A stretch of DNA of 64,000 nt from Sulfurospirillum halorespirans DSM 13726 (GCF_001723605.1 NZ_CP017111.1:1612001-1676000); one strand, 5' to 3'; positions 49,052-58,794 are shown, counted from the stretch's first letter. The notes: generated by a model not told the origin, from the sequence alone. Program-made: numbers and translations.

Positions 49052-50776
49052 ATGAATGACAACATTGCGATGTACTTTGCTAAGCTTTTAGCCGAAGTAG
49101 GAATTAAGAGAATATGGGGAATTACAGGTGATTCTTTAAATGGATTGAGTGATAGTTTAAAAAAATTGGGACAAATTGAGTGGATGGGAACACGTCATGA
49201 AGAAACAGCGGCTTTTGCGGCTGGTGCTGATGCGAAAGTGAGTGGTAAGATCGCCGTTTGTGCAGGCTCATCAGGACCTGGAAACTTGCATCTTATCAAC
49301 GGTCTTTTTGATTGTCACCGAAATGGAGTGCCTATTTTGGCGATTGCTTCGCATATACCTTCGAGTGAAATCGGAAGTGGGTATTTTCAAGAGACGCATC
49401 CTGAAAATTTATTTAAAGAGTGCAGTGTTTATTGTGAGTTGGTCTCGACTCCTGAGCAGATGCCTTATATTTTAGAAACGGCGATCAGGCAAGCTATTTT
49501 AAAAAAAGGTGTCAGTGTCATCGTCATTCCGGGTGATATTTTGCTTCGACCTATGCCAAAAGATGCTAAATATTTGTGGAGCGAGCCGCGTTTTCCAAAG
49601 GTGATACCAAGCAGTGAGGACATCAACGAACTTGCGAAGATTTTAAATGACAATCAAAAAGTAACGTTTCTGTGCGGGGCAGGGTGCAGTGATGCTCATG
49701 ATGAAGTGATTGGGCTTGCAAAACTTCTCAACGCTCCCGTTGTCCATGCGCTCGGAGGCAAAGACTCCATGGAAGGGAACAACCCAAACAGTGTCGGTAT
49801 GACAGGACTTATCGGGTATGAATCGGGTTATTATGCGATGGAAAGCTCCGATGTATTGCTCATTTTAGGCTCGGCATTTCCGTATAAAGCGTTTTACCCA
49901 CAAAATGCCAAAATCGTTCAAATCGACATCAAACCAGAAGCCCTAGGAAGACACACCCAAATCAATTTAGGCATGGTAGGCGATATAAAATCGAGCTTGG
50001 AACTTTTAGTGCCAAAAATCAAACAAAAAGAGAATGACACCTTTTTAAAAAGTGCCTTGGAACACTATAAAACAACGGTTGAAAAGTTTGACAAATTAGC
50101 CAGTGGAGACAGCAAAGAGGGGTTGATTCACCCGCAATATTTGACAAAACTGCTTAACACCTATGCGAATGATGACGCGATATTTACGTGCGATGTCGGC
50201 ACACCTACGGTTTGGGCGGCGCGGTATATAAACATGAATGGAAAGCGAAAACTGATCGGTTCTTTCAGTCACGGTTCAATGGCAAATGCTCTTCCACAAG
50301 CCATCGGAGCAAAAGTGAGCAGTCCTGAGAAACAAGTCATTGCCTTGTGTGGCGATGGCGGTTTTGCGATGCTCATGGGCGATATATTGACACTGACTCA
50401 GCATAAAATCAAAGCAAAAATCGTGATTTACGATAATAGCTCACTAGGATTTGTCGCCATGGAGATGAAAGCGGGCGGGTACTGGTACGACAACACAGAA
50501 TTAACCAATCCAGACTTCGCCGCAATCGCAAATGCCGCTGGCATTAAAGGCATTCGAGTCGAAAAACCTGAAGATTTGGAAGAGCGCGTCAAAGAGTTCC
50601 TTGCCTATGATGGCGCCGCCTTGCTTGATGTGACCATAGCAAAACAAGAGTTGGCAATGCCTCCAAAAATCTCTTTTGAAAATGCAAAAGGGTTCGGCAT
50701 CTACATGCTAAGAGCGATTATTAACGGCAAAGGCGATGAATTGATCGAAGTGGCGAGAGAGAATTTAATACGCTAA
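49052..50776 (+). CDS. poxB: Pyruvate:quinone oxidoreductase PoxB-type
   Basis: Thiamine-diphosphate and FAD enzyme of 574 residues that oxidises pyruvate to acetate and CO2 with transfer of electrons to quinone. N-terminal GITGDSLNGLSDSL and the catalytic Glu in GTRHEETAAFAAGA, then GSSGPGNLHLINGL; central FAD domain; C-terminal ThDP motif GDGGFAMLMGDILTLTQ...YDNSSLG. The tail PPKISFENAKGFGIYMLRAI matches the membrane-activation segment of E. coli PoxB. It is monocistronic and ends in a strong terminator. Confidence 0.92.
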   Translation: MNDNIAMYFAKLLAEVGIKRIWGITGDSLNGLSDSLKKLGQIEWMGTRHEETAAFAAGADAKVSGKIAVCAGSSGPGNLHLINGLFDCHRNGVPILAIASHIPSSEIGSGYFQETHPENLFKECSVYCELVSTPEQMPYILETAIRQAILKKGVSVIVIPGDILLRPMPKDAKYLWSEPRFPKVIPSSEDINELAKILNDNQKVTFLCGAGCSDAHDEVIGLAKLLNAPVVHALGGKDSMEGNNPNSVGMTGLIGYESGYYAMESSDVLLILGSAFPYKAFYPQNAKIVQIDIKPEALGRHTQINLGMVGDIKSSLELLVPKIKQKENDTFLKSALEHYKTTVEKFDKLASGDSKEGLIHPQYLTKLLNTYANDDAIFTCDVGTPTVWAARYINMNGKRKLIGSFSHGSMANALPQAIGAKVSSPEKQVIALCGDGGFAMLMGDILTLTQHKIKAKIVIYDNSSLGFVAMEMKAGGYWYDNTELTNPDFAAIANAAGIKGIRVEKPEDLEERVKEFLAYDGAALLDVTIAKQELAMPPKISFENAKGFGIYMLRAIINGKGDELIEVARENLIR

Positions 50777-50784
50777 AATGGAGT

Positions 50785-50820
50785 AAAGGTGACAGGTTCT
50801 TATAACTTGTCACCTTTTTT
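50785..50820 (+). terminator. Terminator of poxB
   Basis: AAAGGTGACA and TGTCACCTTT form a 10-base stem extended by GGTT/AACT, with loop CTTAT, ending in six T. The left arm matches the dispersed AAAGGTGACAGGCTACTTT repeat. Confidence 0.85.
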
Positions 50821-50869
50821 AGGTTTAGTTTTTTGCTACAATCATTTGGTAAAAGTTAGCAGAGAAATC

Positions 50870-50881
50870 TTTACATGTAAA
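50870..50881. repeat. TTTACATGTAAA palindrome
   Basis: Intergenic copy upstream of the FrnE-like gene. Confidence 0.85.
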
Positions 50882-50926
50882 GAAAATTAAAAGTTTAAAC
50901 CTTTTTTTCATTTAGGAGCGTTTAAT

Positions 50927-51592
50927 ATGACATTAACCCATAAAATCAAAATTGACATCATCTCTGATGTTGTTTGTCCTTGGTGTCTCATCGGCTATAA
51001 GCGTTTAGAGCAAGCTATGAAAGAACTGGACGTGGAAGATAAATTTGAACTCGTTTGGAATCCGTTTGAGCTAAATCCAACGATGTCTCTTGAAGGCGAA
51101 GATGCCGTTTCCTATTTGGCACACAAATACACTATGAGCGTAGACCAAGTGAAGTCTACTCAAGCATCTATCACTAAAAATGGAGCCGAACTGGGATTTA
51201 TATTTAATTACTTTGATGGAATGAAAACGGTTAATACACGCAATGCCCACATATTGCTAGATTTTGCAAAAGAATTTGGAAAGCAAACTGAACTCAAAAC
51301 CAAACTCTTTAGTGCTCATTTTACAGAGAAAAAAGATATATCGAGCCGTTATATTTTAGGAGAACTTATTCAAAGTATAGGATTAGACAAAGATATATTT
51401 TTGGCAAAACTGGATGAAGAGAGTGCAAGAAAAAAAGTACAAGATGCAGAAGAGTATTGGCATAAACAAAACATATCTGCGGTTCCAACGATGATCTTTA
51501 ATAACGAAATGGTTATGAATGGTGCCTATCCTGTGGGAACCTATAAAAAAGTTCTAACAGAATTACTGGAAAAAAGGTTAAAAAAGAATTAG
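50927..51592 (+). CDS. DsbA-family FrnE-like thiol oxidoreductase
   Basis: 221-residue cytoplasmic protein of the DsbA/FrnE type, with the active site CPWC (SDVVCPWCLIGYKRLEQA) and the cis-Pro segment ISAVPTMIFNN. No signal peptide. Members act on thiol-disulphide exchange under oxidative stress or as 2-hydroxychromene-2-carboxylate isomerase relatives. AGGAG lies before the ATG. Confidence 0.85.
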   Translation: MTLTHKIKIDIISDVVCPWCLIGYKRLEQAMKELDVEDKFELVWNPFELNPTMSLEGEDAVSYLAHKYTMSVDQVKSTQASITKNGAELGFIFNYFDGMKTVNTRNAHILLDFAKEFGKQTELKTKLFSAHFTEKKDISSRYILGELIQSIGLDKDIFLAKLDEESARKKVQDAEEYWHKQNISAVPTMIFNNEMVMNGAYPVGTYKKVLTELLEKRLKKN

Positions 51593-51655
51593 AAGTAACC
51601 ATTTAACGTTTACATAATTTAGAGTCTTTTTACATTCTTATCCCATTTTTTAGCT

Positions 51656-51725
51656 TTACATGTAACGCTATTTTCTACTTGCAATCATGGTGCATTAAAA
51701 AAAAACAAAAGGGCTACTTTAAATA
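51656..51725. repeat. Palindrome and repeat arm before tRNA-Gln
   Basis: TTACATGTAA at 51656-51665 and, 40 bases on, AAAAGGGCTACTTTAAATA (51707-51725), a copy of the second intergenic repeat. No other structure is clear in 51593-51828 except a small hairpin GGTGA/TCACC at 51793-51809. Confidence 0.6.
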
Positions 51726-51828
51726 TTTTCCCTTCATAATTTTAATTTCCATTAATCTAAGTAAAGATAAAATTTCGCTCAAAAGGTATTCAGGTGACTC
51801 GTTCTCACCAGAATATTTAACATAATTT

Positions 51829-51903
51829 TGGGGTGTCGCCAAGCGGTAAGGCTCTGGTTTCTGGTACCAGCATTCAGGGGTTCGAATCCCTTCACCCCAT
51901 CCA
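51829..51903 (+). tRNA. tRNA-Gln (anticodon CUG)
   Basis: 75-base cloverleaf: acceptor TGGGGTG/CACCCCA, anticodon stem CTGGT/ACCAG with loop TTCTGGT (anticodon CTG), T arm GGTTCGAATCC, encoded CCA. It reads CAG only, so a UUG-reading tRNA-Gln must exist elsewhere. Confidence 0.94.
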
Positions 51904-51932
51904 CTTCTTTACTTCAAACAAATTCAAAATAA

Positions 51933-51944
51933 TTTACATGTAAA
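51933..51944. repeat. TTTACATGTAAA palindrome
   Basis: Intergenic copy between tRNA-Gln and glsA. Confidence 0.85.
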
Positions 51945-51994
51945 GCGATTCTGCACTTGCTATAATAGTGCATCTTAAAAAATAGGGCAATTTG

Positions 51995-52912
51995 ATGTTA
52001 GATTACCAAACGATTCTTGACGAAATTTTGCATGAGATTACGCCTTATTTAGGTGAGGGAAGGGTGGCTTCGTACATACCTGAGCTTGCGCGTGTTGAGC
52101 CAAGTTCCTTTGCGATGTCGCTTATGTGCGTGGACGGAAGCCAGTTTCATGTGGGTGAATATGAAAAACGCTTTTCGATTCAGAGTATTTCAAAGCTTTT
52201 TACACTTACTTTGGCGATGCAATTAGCGAATGATTCACTGTGGGAGCGCATCGGCAAAGAACCTTCGGGCACACCTTTTAATTCACTCGTCCAGCTCGAA
52301 TACGAACATGGCATCCCTCGCAATCCTTTTATCAATGCAGGAGCGCTTGTTGTCACTGATGTCATTTTAAGCCATCTTCAAGACGCGCATCAGAGTGTTT
52401 TGGAATTCATTCGCACGCTTTGCGCAAAAGATGACATCAATTTTGACTTTAGCGTAGCAAAGTCTGAAGAGCAAACAGGTTTTCGCAACCATGCCATGGC
52501 GAACTTCCTCAAAAGCTTTAACAACTTAGAGCATGAGCCTTCTCGCGTGCTGAACGCGTACTTTCATCACTGCTCCATCGCCATGAGTACGCAAGAGTTA
52601 GCCAAATCGGCACTCTTTTTATCCAACGGTGGCATTCAGCCTTGGAGCGATGCACCCATCTTAAATGCACGCCAAACCAAGCGCATCAACGCCTTGATGT
52701 TGACGTGTGGCACGTATGACTCGGTCGGAGATTTTGCGTACCGTGTGGGATTGCCTGCGAAAAGTGGCGTCGGTGGTGGCATTTTAGCTACACTTCCTGG
52801 GAAATTCAGCTTGTGTGTTTGGTCGCCACGACTCAATGAAAAAGGCAACTCGTTTGCAGGTACGAAAGCGTTAGAGCTTTTTACTACAAAAACAAAGCTT
52901 TCGATCTTTTAG
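51995..52912 (+). CDS. glsA: Glutaminase
   Basis: Hydrolyses glutamine to glutamate and ammonia. The 305-residue serine-type (beta-lactamase-like) enzyme has Ser64-Ile-Ser-Lys67 (FSIQSISKLFTL) as catalytic pair, INAGALVVTD, NHAMANFLKSF and SGVGGGILATLPG near the C terminus. Start at ATG (51995), with AGGGCA upstream; a TTG one codon earlier is possible. It lies next to tRNA-Gln, presumably by chance. Confidence 0.94.
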   Translation: MLDYQTILDEILHEITPYLGEGRVASYIPELARVEPSSFAMSLMCVDGSQFHVGEYEKRFSIQSISKLFTLTLAMQLANDSLWERIGKEPSGTPFNSLVQLEYEHGIPRNPFINAGALVVTDVILSHLQDAHQSVLEFIRTLCAKDDINFDFSVAKSEEQTGFRNHAMANFLKSFNNLEHEPSRVLNAYFHHCSIAMSTQELAKSALFLSNGGIQPWSDAPILNARQTKRINALMLTCGTYDSVGDFAYRVGLPAKSGVGGGILATLPGKFSLCVWSPRLNEKGNSFAGTKALELFTTKTKLSIF

Positions 52913-52953
52913 TGGTTTTTTACGTACCCGGATACATTCAAAATGGAGCATTA

Positions 52954-55239
52954 TTACCTTTTTTCATTGGCTTTAAAAAAAGCAATCAAATCCTCTTTCA
53001 GCAGTGGCTTTGCAAAATAATAGCCTTGAAATCTATCGCATCCAAACGAGTGCAATAATGCTCGCTGCTCTTTGGTCTCTACCCCTTCAGCTAAAACTTG
53101 CATATTGAAATTTTTCCCAATCGCTATAATATTTTGCACCATTTTTTGAGTCGCTTCATCTTCGACAATGGTATCAATAAAACTTTTATCAATTTTAAGC
53201 TCATCAATGGGCAATTTTCTAAGCATACTCAAGGAAGAGTATCCTGTACCAAAATCATCCATAGAAACTTGAATATCTGCCTTTTTAATATCGTGTAACA
53301 ACGGTAAAATATAATCAATATCTTCGATCAATAGATTTTCAGTAATTTCGATGGTAATCGAAACTTTGCTCATGTGACTCTCTTGAATCGCGTGTAAGAA
53401 ATGCTCTAAAAAACCTACTTCCATGAATTGACGCACAGAAATATTAATAGATGTTTGAAAGACAACGCCCAATACGGTTTGAACCTCTTTAATGTCTTGT
53501 AATGTACGAGTAATTATAAAACGACCAATTTTGCCCATTTGCCCCGATTTTTCAGCCACAGCAATAAATTGATCGGGTGGAACCATCCCTAATGTTGCAT
53601 TGTTCCAACGCGCTAAAGATTCAACTCCATACAGACGTCCATCTTGGTCAATTTGAGGTTGATACACCATAAATAACTCATTTTTCTCTAGCGCTTTTTT
53701 GAGTTCGAGCTCTATTGAAATATTTCTAAGGTAACTTTCTTGCATCGTATTGGCAAAAATATGTGCATTATTTTTGATCTTTTTAGATTCATACATCGCA
53801 ATATCCGCAGCTTGCAGAAGTCTATCAAGGTTTTCACCGTGTTCAGGGTATTTGGCGACACCAATACTTGCACCCACGTTTAACGTCAATTTATCTAGGT
53901 AGTAAGGTTTTGAAACCGTCTCAATAATGCGGTAAGCAAGTTCAAGTAAAGCTTGATCGTGCGTTAAATGTGTAAAGATGACAAATTCATCACCACCATG
54001 CCGAATAATAATAGAATCTTCAGGAACAACGGTTTTAAGGCGTTTTGAGAGCTCCACTAAAAGAGTGTCACCGCACTGATGACCAAAACTATCATTGATA
54101 TTTTTAAAATGATCCATATCGACATACAAAATCGAAAAACTTGGAGCACTTTCAAAAAGCCATTTAGTAATGTTTTTTTGCAGATAACTTCGATTGGGAA
54201 GCGTTGTGAGCGGATCATATGTCGCTTGAAAAATCAGATCAGCACTACGTTTTGCATCGGCTTTGGCAATGATTCTAAAAAGGAAAAAGAATCCCACAAC
54301 CACAAAACTATAAATCAAAAGGTAAAGTGACAAACTTTTCAAAAAATCATTTTTGATGATTTCTAATGGCAAACGTACATGGATCCAAAGCTTATAAACT
54401 TTGTCATACTGAAGGGATAGTAGATACGTTTTTCCATTCGTTGCCGTATAGAGGAAAGAGAGCATAGTCTCATGTTCTTTTGCATCCTCTATGGTGACAT
54501 TGAGTGAATCCATGATGGCTTTTTTAAGCCTTTCTTTTGAAGAAGAGGCCAGAGGAGTGAGATAAATTTGATGATTTGATTCATCTGAATTTGGAGAGAC
54601 ATACTGAAAATAAAAATCTTCGTCTCGAAGAATCGAGATGAAATAATTATGGGATTTATCGACATTTGCAACAAAATTGCCAAAGGTATCTTCGACCCTC
54701 AATGCGGCTGTAATAATCGTTACGATATTTCCTTTATCGTCACGAATGGCCTTGCGAATGGGCGTTATCCACTGATTGATAGGAGCAAAATAATAGGTAC
54801 GTCCAAAAACCATGTGATGGCTTTTTAGCGTTTGAAGAAACGAATCTCGACTCGTTTCTTGGTTTAAAAGATTGGGAAATTTAGAAACATCATAGCCACC
54901 ACTGACAAACGTCATCGTTCCACTCGGTGTTACAAGGGCGATCGCATCCATAGAAGGATTATCTAAAAGTGTCGAATTTAGGGTTGCCATGGAGCGAGGA
55001 TTGTTTTTATACTGAGGATCTTCTAAAAAACGGTTACCAACAACATTAAGAACGGTCTCTTGTGTCTTAAACAAAGAACGTGTCGAACTCGCAATGATAC
55101 TAACCATATTTTCTTGTGATACTTGATACTCTCTATAAATATGTTTCCAACTCATATACATCAATGTCGCCAATAAGATTAAAGAAAAAAAACTTAAAAC
55201 GTAGAAAAGGAGCCAAATGTTTTTTTTCAAAATTGCCAT
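52954..55239 (-). CDS. Membrane GGDEF-EAL cyclic di-GMP protein
   Basis: 761-residue protein. Helix 1 at about 9-31, a periplasmic dCache-like sensor (about 32-290), helix 2 at about 304-325, GGDEF domain (DPLTTLPNR; RHGGDEFVIF, intact catalytic motif) and EAL domain. The EAL signature reads ESLAR; metal and catalytic residues in NISVRQF, EITENLL, DDFGTGYSS and DKSFI are present, so phosphodiesterase activity is plausible. Both activities may coexist. Single gene with AAGGATAA before the ATG. No palindrome occurs in this 2.3-kb gene. Confidence 0.92.
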   Translation of the reverse strand: MAILKKNIWLLFYVLSFFSLILLATLMYMSWKHIYREYQVSQENMVSIIASSTRSLFKTQETVLNVVGNRFLEDPQYKNNPRSMATLNSTLLDNPSMDAIALVTPSGTMTFVSGGYDVSKFPNLLNQETSRDSFLQTLKSHHMVFGRTYYFAPINQWITPIRKAIRDDKGNIVTIITAALRVEDTFGNFVANVDKSHNYFISILRDEDFYFQYVSPNSDESNHQIYLTPLASSSKERLKKAIMDSLNVTIEDAKEHETMLSFLYTATNGKTYLLSLQYDKVYKLWIHVRLPLEIIKNDFLKSLSLYLLIYSFVVVGFFFLFRIIAKADAKRSADLIFQATYDPLTTLPNRSYLQKNITKWLFESAPSFSILYVDMDHFKNINDSFGHQCGDTLLVELSKRLKTVVPEDSIIIRHGGDEFVIFTHLTHDQALLELAYRIIETVSKPYYLDKLTLNVGASIGVAKYPEHGENLDRLLQAADIAMYESKKIKNNAHIFANTMQESYLRNISIELELKKALEKNELFMVYQPQIDQDGRLYGVESLARWNNATLGMVPPDQFIAVAEKSGQMGKIGRFIITRTLQDIKEVQTVLGVVFQTSINISVRQFMEVGFLEHFLHAIQESHMSKVSITIEITENLLIEDIDYILPLLHDIKKADIQVSMDDFGTGYSSLSMLRKLPIDELKIDKSFIDTIVEDEATQKMVQNIIAIGKNFNMQVLAEGVETKEQRALLHSFGCDRFQGYYFAKPLLKEDLIAFFKANEKR

Positions 55240-55320
55240 ACATTATCCTTGGATCAAAATTTTTAGAGGCTTTTTTATTGTACCATTTTTGTATTCTAAA
55301 GAGGAATCAAAAAGCACTTT

Positions 55321-56376
55321 TTACATCTTTTTTAATGCTGCCAACCACACTTTGGGCGTGATGCCATACCACTTTTTAAAGGCTCTTAAAAAGGGACTTG
55401 GTTCGGCGTAGCCTAGGTAGGAAGCGATGGTTGGGGTATCCAGTCCTTTTTGGAGGTAGTGCGTTGCTAATTTTTGACGTACTTCACCTAAAAGCGCTAC
55501 AAAACTGACTCCTTCTTCTTTGAGCTTTTTTTGAAGGGTTCGTGGGTGCATGCCGATTTTGCGTGCTACGCTCTCTAATGAGACGTCGAGCTCTCCTGTG
55601 GCGATGAGAATGTAGCCTAAGACTTGATCTTTGAGGCTTCCGTGTACGCTCATGCCCAAGCTTTGTTCTGCCTCTTTTTCAAAGACACTGAGCAAGTAAG
55701 GATTGTCAAAACTCGTTTTCATTTTTAGTTGTGTTTGGTCAAAAAAGAGAGCATTTTCGACCTCATCGAAGAGAATGTTTTCACCAAATACGCTCTGATA
55801 CGCTTTTACATGTAAAGGTTTCGCGTGCCGAAACGTCGTCTGTTTGGGGAAAATGGGATGGGGGATAATTTTGTTAATGAGATGGAGCAGGGCACTTAAA
55901 TGGATCTCGGCACTGTACTTTTCAAGGTGCGTCATTTCGCCCTCTTTGTGAATGAAAAGCGTGAGTTTTGCCCCTTCTTTTTCAGGCACAAAAAGAGGTT
56001 TGAGCGTTTTTCCGATAAGCGGATAGTAACGACACAATTTAATGATCGCCTCTTCAACCGTGCGTGAATGCAGCATCAAATAGCCCAAAACGCCCAGATT
56101 ATTAGGTGTAACCGATTCGGCAAATTTAAAGAGTAGTCCCGCATCGCCAGAGCGTGCGATCGCTTCTTCGATCAGTTCATGAAGGTACGATGCTCTGATC
56201 TTTCCACCTTTTACATGTAAAGATTGCAGAGTGATGTCGCGCACCTTCATAAACGCTGTTGCATCGTACGCATAGTTCTTGGTTAAAAAAGAGAGAATCA
56301 CCAAAAACGCTTCCGCAGGAGCCTGTTTAAAATCATCGAGTCGCAAAATGTCATCCCTTGAGTCGTAAAATGTCAC
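55321..56376 (-). CDS. AraC-family transcriptional regulator (Arabinose_bd N-terminal domain)
   Basis: 351-residue regulator. N-terminal ligand domain of the ArgR/OruR type (about residues 25-210), C-terminal AraC helix-turn-helix pair with ESVARKIGMHPRTLQKKLKEEG and TIASYLGYAEPSPFLRAFKKWYG. The start is uncertain: the longest frame begins with GTG at 56376, but a TTG ten codons on has AAGG at a better distance. Two palindromes (55805 and 56210) are read as Leu-His-Val-Lys at two places. Divergent from hemJ. Confidence 0.85.
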   Translation of the reverse strand: MTFYDSRDDILRLDDFKQAPAEAFLVILSFLTKNYAYDATAFMKVRDITLQSLHVKGGKIRASYLHELIEEAIARSGDAGLLFKFAESVTPNNLGVLGYLMLHSRTVEEAIIKLCRYYPLIGKTLKPLFVPEKEGAKLTLFIHKEGEMTHLEKYSAEIHLSALLHLINKIIPHPIFPKQTTFRHAKPLHVKAYQSVFGENILFDEVENALFFDQTQLKMKTSFDNPYLLSVFEKEAEQSLGMSVHGSLKDQVLGYILIATGELDVSLESVARKIGMHPRTLQKKLKEEGVSFVALLGEVRQKLATHYLQKGLDTPTIASYLGYAEPSPFLRAFKKWYGITPKVWLAALKKM

Positions 56377-56437
56377 TGGAAATTTCTGGGCAGATTATAT
56401 ACTAACGAGCATTAACCCTGCTTAATAAGGAACCAAA

Positions 56438-56863
56438 ATGAACACCTACAGCGTTGTACTCGCATTTCACGTTATCTCCATCGCAACGTGGATGATTATG
56501 CTTGTGTATTTGCCCAAACTTTTTGTCTACCACATCACAGCAACCCGTGATGCACAAGTACAAATTGCCGTGCAAGAGAGCAGTCTTTACAAAGTTGGCA
56601 CCATTGCAATGATCTTATCGATCAAGTTCGGGCTTATCTTACTCTACCTCAATCCGTACCTGCTCAAAAGTGGAGGGTGGTTGCATCTTAAGCTTACGTT
56701 GGCGGCATGTATGGTGGTTTATCACTTTACATGTAAGAAATTCATCACGCAATTTGCGAAGGAGAGGGTTTCTCAAAACCTGCGATTTTTCAGGGTTTTT
56801 CGTGTCATTCCTGAGATCACGACAGCGCTGATTATACTTCTTACGATCATCAAGCCATTTTAA
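56438..56863 (+). CDS. hemJ: Protoporphyrinogen oxidase HemJ
   Basis: 141-residue four-helix membrane protein that oxidises protoporphyrinogen IX. It has the HemJ signature FHVISIATWMIMLVYLPKLFVYH with conserved His11, Trp and the second His, then GWLHLKLTLA and a C-terminal FRVIPEITTA segment. HemJ is the usual form in this phylum. AAGGAACC lies before the ATG. A palindrome at 56727-56736 gives Phe-Thr-Cys-Lys. Confidence 0.85.
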   Translation: MNTYSVVLAFHVISIATWMIMLVYLPKLFVYHITATRDAQVQIAVQESSLYKVGTIAMILSIKFGLILLYLNPYLLKSGGWLHLKLTLAACMVVYHFTCKKFITQFAKERVSQNLRFFRVFRVIPEITTALIILLTIIKPF

Positions 56864-56882
56864 TATTTGGCTTGAAATTCCA

Positions 56883-56938
56883 TTGACAATCTTCTTTAAA
56901 AAATGTACTATTTCAAAAATGAATGACCGTCAGTCATT
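56883..56938 (+). promoter_or_regulatory. Promoter and operator of the TetR-RND operon
   Basis: -35 TTGACA (56883-56888), 17-base spacer, -10 TACTAT (56906-56911). Right after the expected start is an inverted repeat AATGACCGTCAGTCATT (56922-56938), the usual look of a TetR operator. Its position just after the start, 15 bases before the regulator ATG, suggests self-repression of the whole operon. Confidence 0.8.
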
Positions 56939-56953
56939 ATTGAAAGGGAGTAG

Positions 56954-57577
56954 ATGGCACGTATTATAGACAAAGAAGAAAAACGACTTGATATTGCCAG
57001 CGCATCGATTGAATTGTTTGCGCGAAAGGGCATTGCACAGACCAGCATCGAGGAGATTGCCAAAAGTGCGGGTGTTGCCAAAGGAACGATATATCTCTAC
57101 TTTAAAAACAAAGAGGAGATCATTCTTACTATTTGGGACATGTTAGCCTCGCGCCACCAAGAGGTATTTCAAGCGCGCATTACCGAAACGATGAGCGCCA
57201 AAGAGAAAATCTTGGAGCTTTTTAATTTCAGTGAATGCAAAGAAGAACACGACAAAGAAGACCTCTTGACCCTTTACCAACACTTCTTAAGTACCATGCT
57301 CATTGATAAAACAGGGCTTTACACCAATTATTTTGCAACGATTTGCCAAAGAGATTATGACATTATCTTTCAGTGTATTCAAGAGGGTATTGCCAAAGGA
57401 GAGCTTGAAGTACACGATGTGGACAAACTCACCAATACCATTATTATTTTCATGGAAGGTGTTGTCATTCGATCCAAAATGAACAATTTTAATTTTGAAC
57501 AAACACAATTACATTTAACCCAACATATTGCCTTTTTACTCGATCAATACCTAAGGAAAGAACCATGCAAAAACTAA
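56954..57577 (+). CDS. TetR-family repressor of RND efflux operon
   Basis: 207-residue TetR protein: HTH at about residues 25-55 (GIAQTSIEEIAKSAGVAKGTIYLYFKNKEEI split over the helix) and an all-helical ligand domain. GGGAG lies at the ribosome binding distance. It is the first gene of an operon TetR-TolC-MFP-RND and overlaps the TolC start by 13 bases. Likely represses this operon through the palindromic operator in front. Confidence 0.9.
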   Translation: MARIIDKEEKRLDIASASIELFARKGIAQTSIEEIAKSAGVAKGTIYLYFKNKEEIILTIWDMLASRHQEVFQARITETMSAKEKILELFNFSECKEEHDKEDLLTLYQHFLSTMLIDKTGLYTNYFATICQRDYDIIFQCIQEGIAKGELEVHDVDKLTNTIIIFMEGVVIRSKMNNFNFEQTQLHLTQHIAFLLDQYLRKEPCKN

Positions 57578-58794
57578 CCCTTTTATGCCTCTTTCCACTG
57601 TTTATTTTTGCGGGAAATTTACCTGAACTCGTAAGCCTTGCAGAACAAAACAAACACGTGGAAGCTTCACGTTATAGCTTAGAAGCGGCAAAAGAAAAAG
57701 AGTATGCCACGAAAAGTGGTTATATGCCCAGCCTCAGTTTAGGGGCAAATCAAACCTACAACCAAGAAGAGAGCATACTTTATCCAGAACGTAGCAGGAC
57801 AGGTTCTGCCACACTCTCCTTTACCATTTACGATGGTGGGAAACGTGAAGCACTGTTTGACCAACAACAAGCCCTTGTGAAATCCGCTACATTTTCACTC
57901 TCATCGGTGCAAAATGATGTCTCTTTGAACGTCATCTATTATTATTACAACTACATCAGCACCCTTGCAAGCAGAGAATCAACCTTGCAAAAGATGGAAC
58001 AACTCGAGGCAGAACGCTACCGACTTGACAAATACCTCTCTGTAGGCAGTGCAACCGCCGATGAGCTTCAAAAGATCATCTCAACCATCGAGCAAACCAA
58101 GGTCGATCTTTTAACCCTAGACAACACGCTCAATAACATCTCAAACACCCTCGAATATCTGACAGGAAAAGAGGTAAATGTAGAATCAGGCTCTACCATA
58201 GCCTTTCAAGAAGGAAAAGTGGAAGATGCCACACGTTTTGATATTTTGGCGTTAGAACAGAGTGCGCAAAGTGCCAAAGCCGAAGCTAACGTCGCCAAAG
58301 CACCGCATCTTCCAACCATTAAAATTGAAGACACCTATTCACGTTTCAAATACGACTACGCCAACCCTGCATGGGAAACAGACGCGGATCGTCAAAATAC
58401 TGTGCAACTCTCACTAGAATGGAAAATCTTTGATTTTGGTTCTACTTCTGCTACCTATCAAGCGGCACAAAAGACGTATCTTTCCAAAAACAGTGATTTG
58501 GCGTATGAAAAAGACAAGGCCAAAGCGAGTTTTAAAAGTGCTCAAAACAGCTATAAAACAGCGCTTGCAAAGATAGAAGCAGCTCATGCAAAACTCACCG
58601 CATCTGAAATGACCTACGAACTCGTTAAAAAGAAATTTCAACAAGGCATCGTCAACAACGTCACGTATCTTGACGCTCTTAGCGATAAATTCAATGCCAA
58701 ATCCCAGCTTCAAACAGCCTTGAATGAAGTGGAATACCAAAAAGCCGTCTTACTCTACGAAATGGGTAAAGAGATAAAAGGAACCATCCAATGA
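57565..58794 (+). CDS. TolC-family outer membrane efflux protein
   Basis: 409-residue outer membrane factor with signal peptide (LTLLCLFPLFIFAG, cut near residue 18) and long helical repeats (two outer membrane efflux domains at about 20-205 and 225-400). Gene order OMP-MFP-RND is that of H. pylori hefABC and Campylobacter cmeDEF. Its start is inside the tetR end, so translation is coupled; it ends as ATGA with the MFP gene. Confidence 0.88.
   Translation: MQKLTLLCLFPLFIFAGNLPELVSLAEQNKHVEASRYSLEAAKEKEYATKSGYMPSLSLGANQTYNQEESILYPERSRTGSATLSFTIYDGGKREALFDQQQALVKSATFSLSSVQNDVSLNVIYYYYNYISTLASRESTLQKMEQLEAERYRLDKYLSVGSATADELQKIISTIEQTKVDLLTLDNTLNNISNTLEYLTGKEVNVESGSTIAFQEGKVEDATRFDILALEQSAQSAKAEANVAKAPHLPTIKIEDTYSRFKYDYANPAWETDADRQNTVQLSLEWKIFDFGSTSATYQAAQKTYLSKNSDLAYEKDKAKASFKSAQNSYKTALAKIEAAHAKLTASEMTYELVKKKFQQGIVNNVTYLDALSDKFNAKSQLQTALNEVEYQKAVLLYEMGKEIKGTIQ

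Noticed and set aside
42055-51903. Genomic island inserted at tRNA-Gln
   Set aside because: No integrase lies in this stretch and no direct repeat of the tRNA 3' end was seen at the far side. The region looks accessory, but no attachment sites can be shown.
41993-51944. TTTACATGTAAA copies as simple rho-independent terminators
   Set aside because: Four-base arms with a CATG loop make too weak a hairpin, most copies lack a T-run, and many lie inside genes. They may still take part in larger stems.
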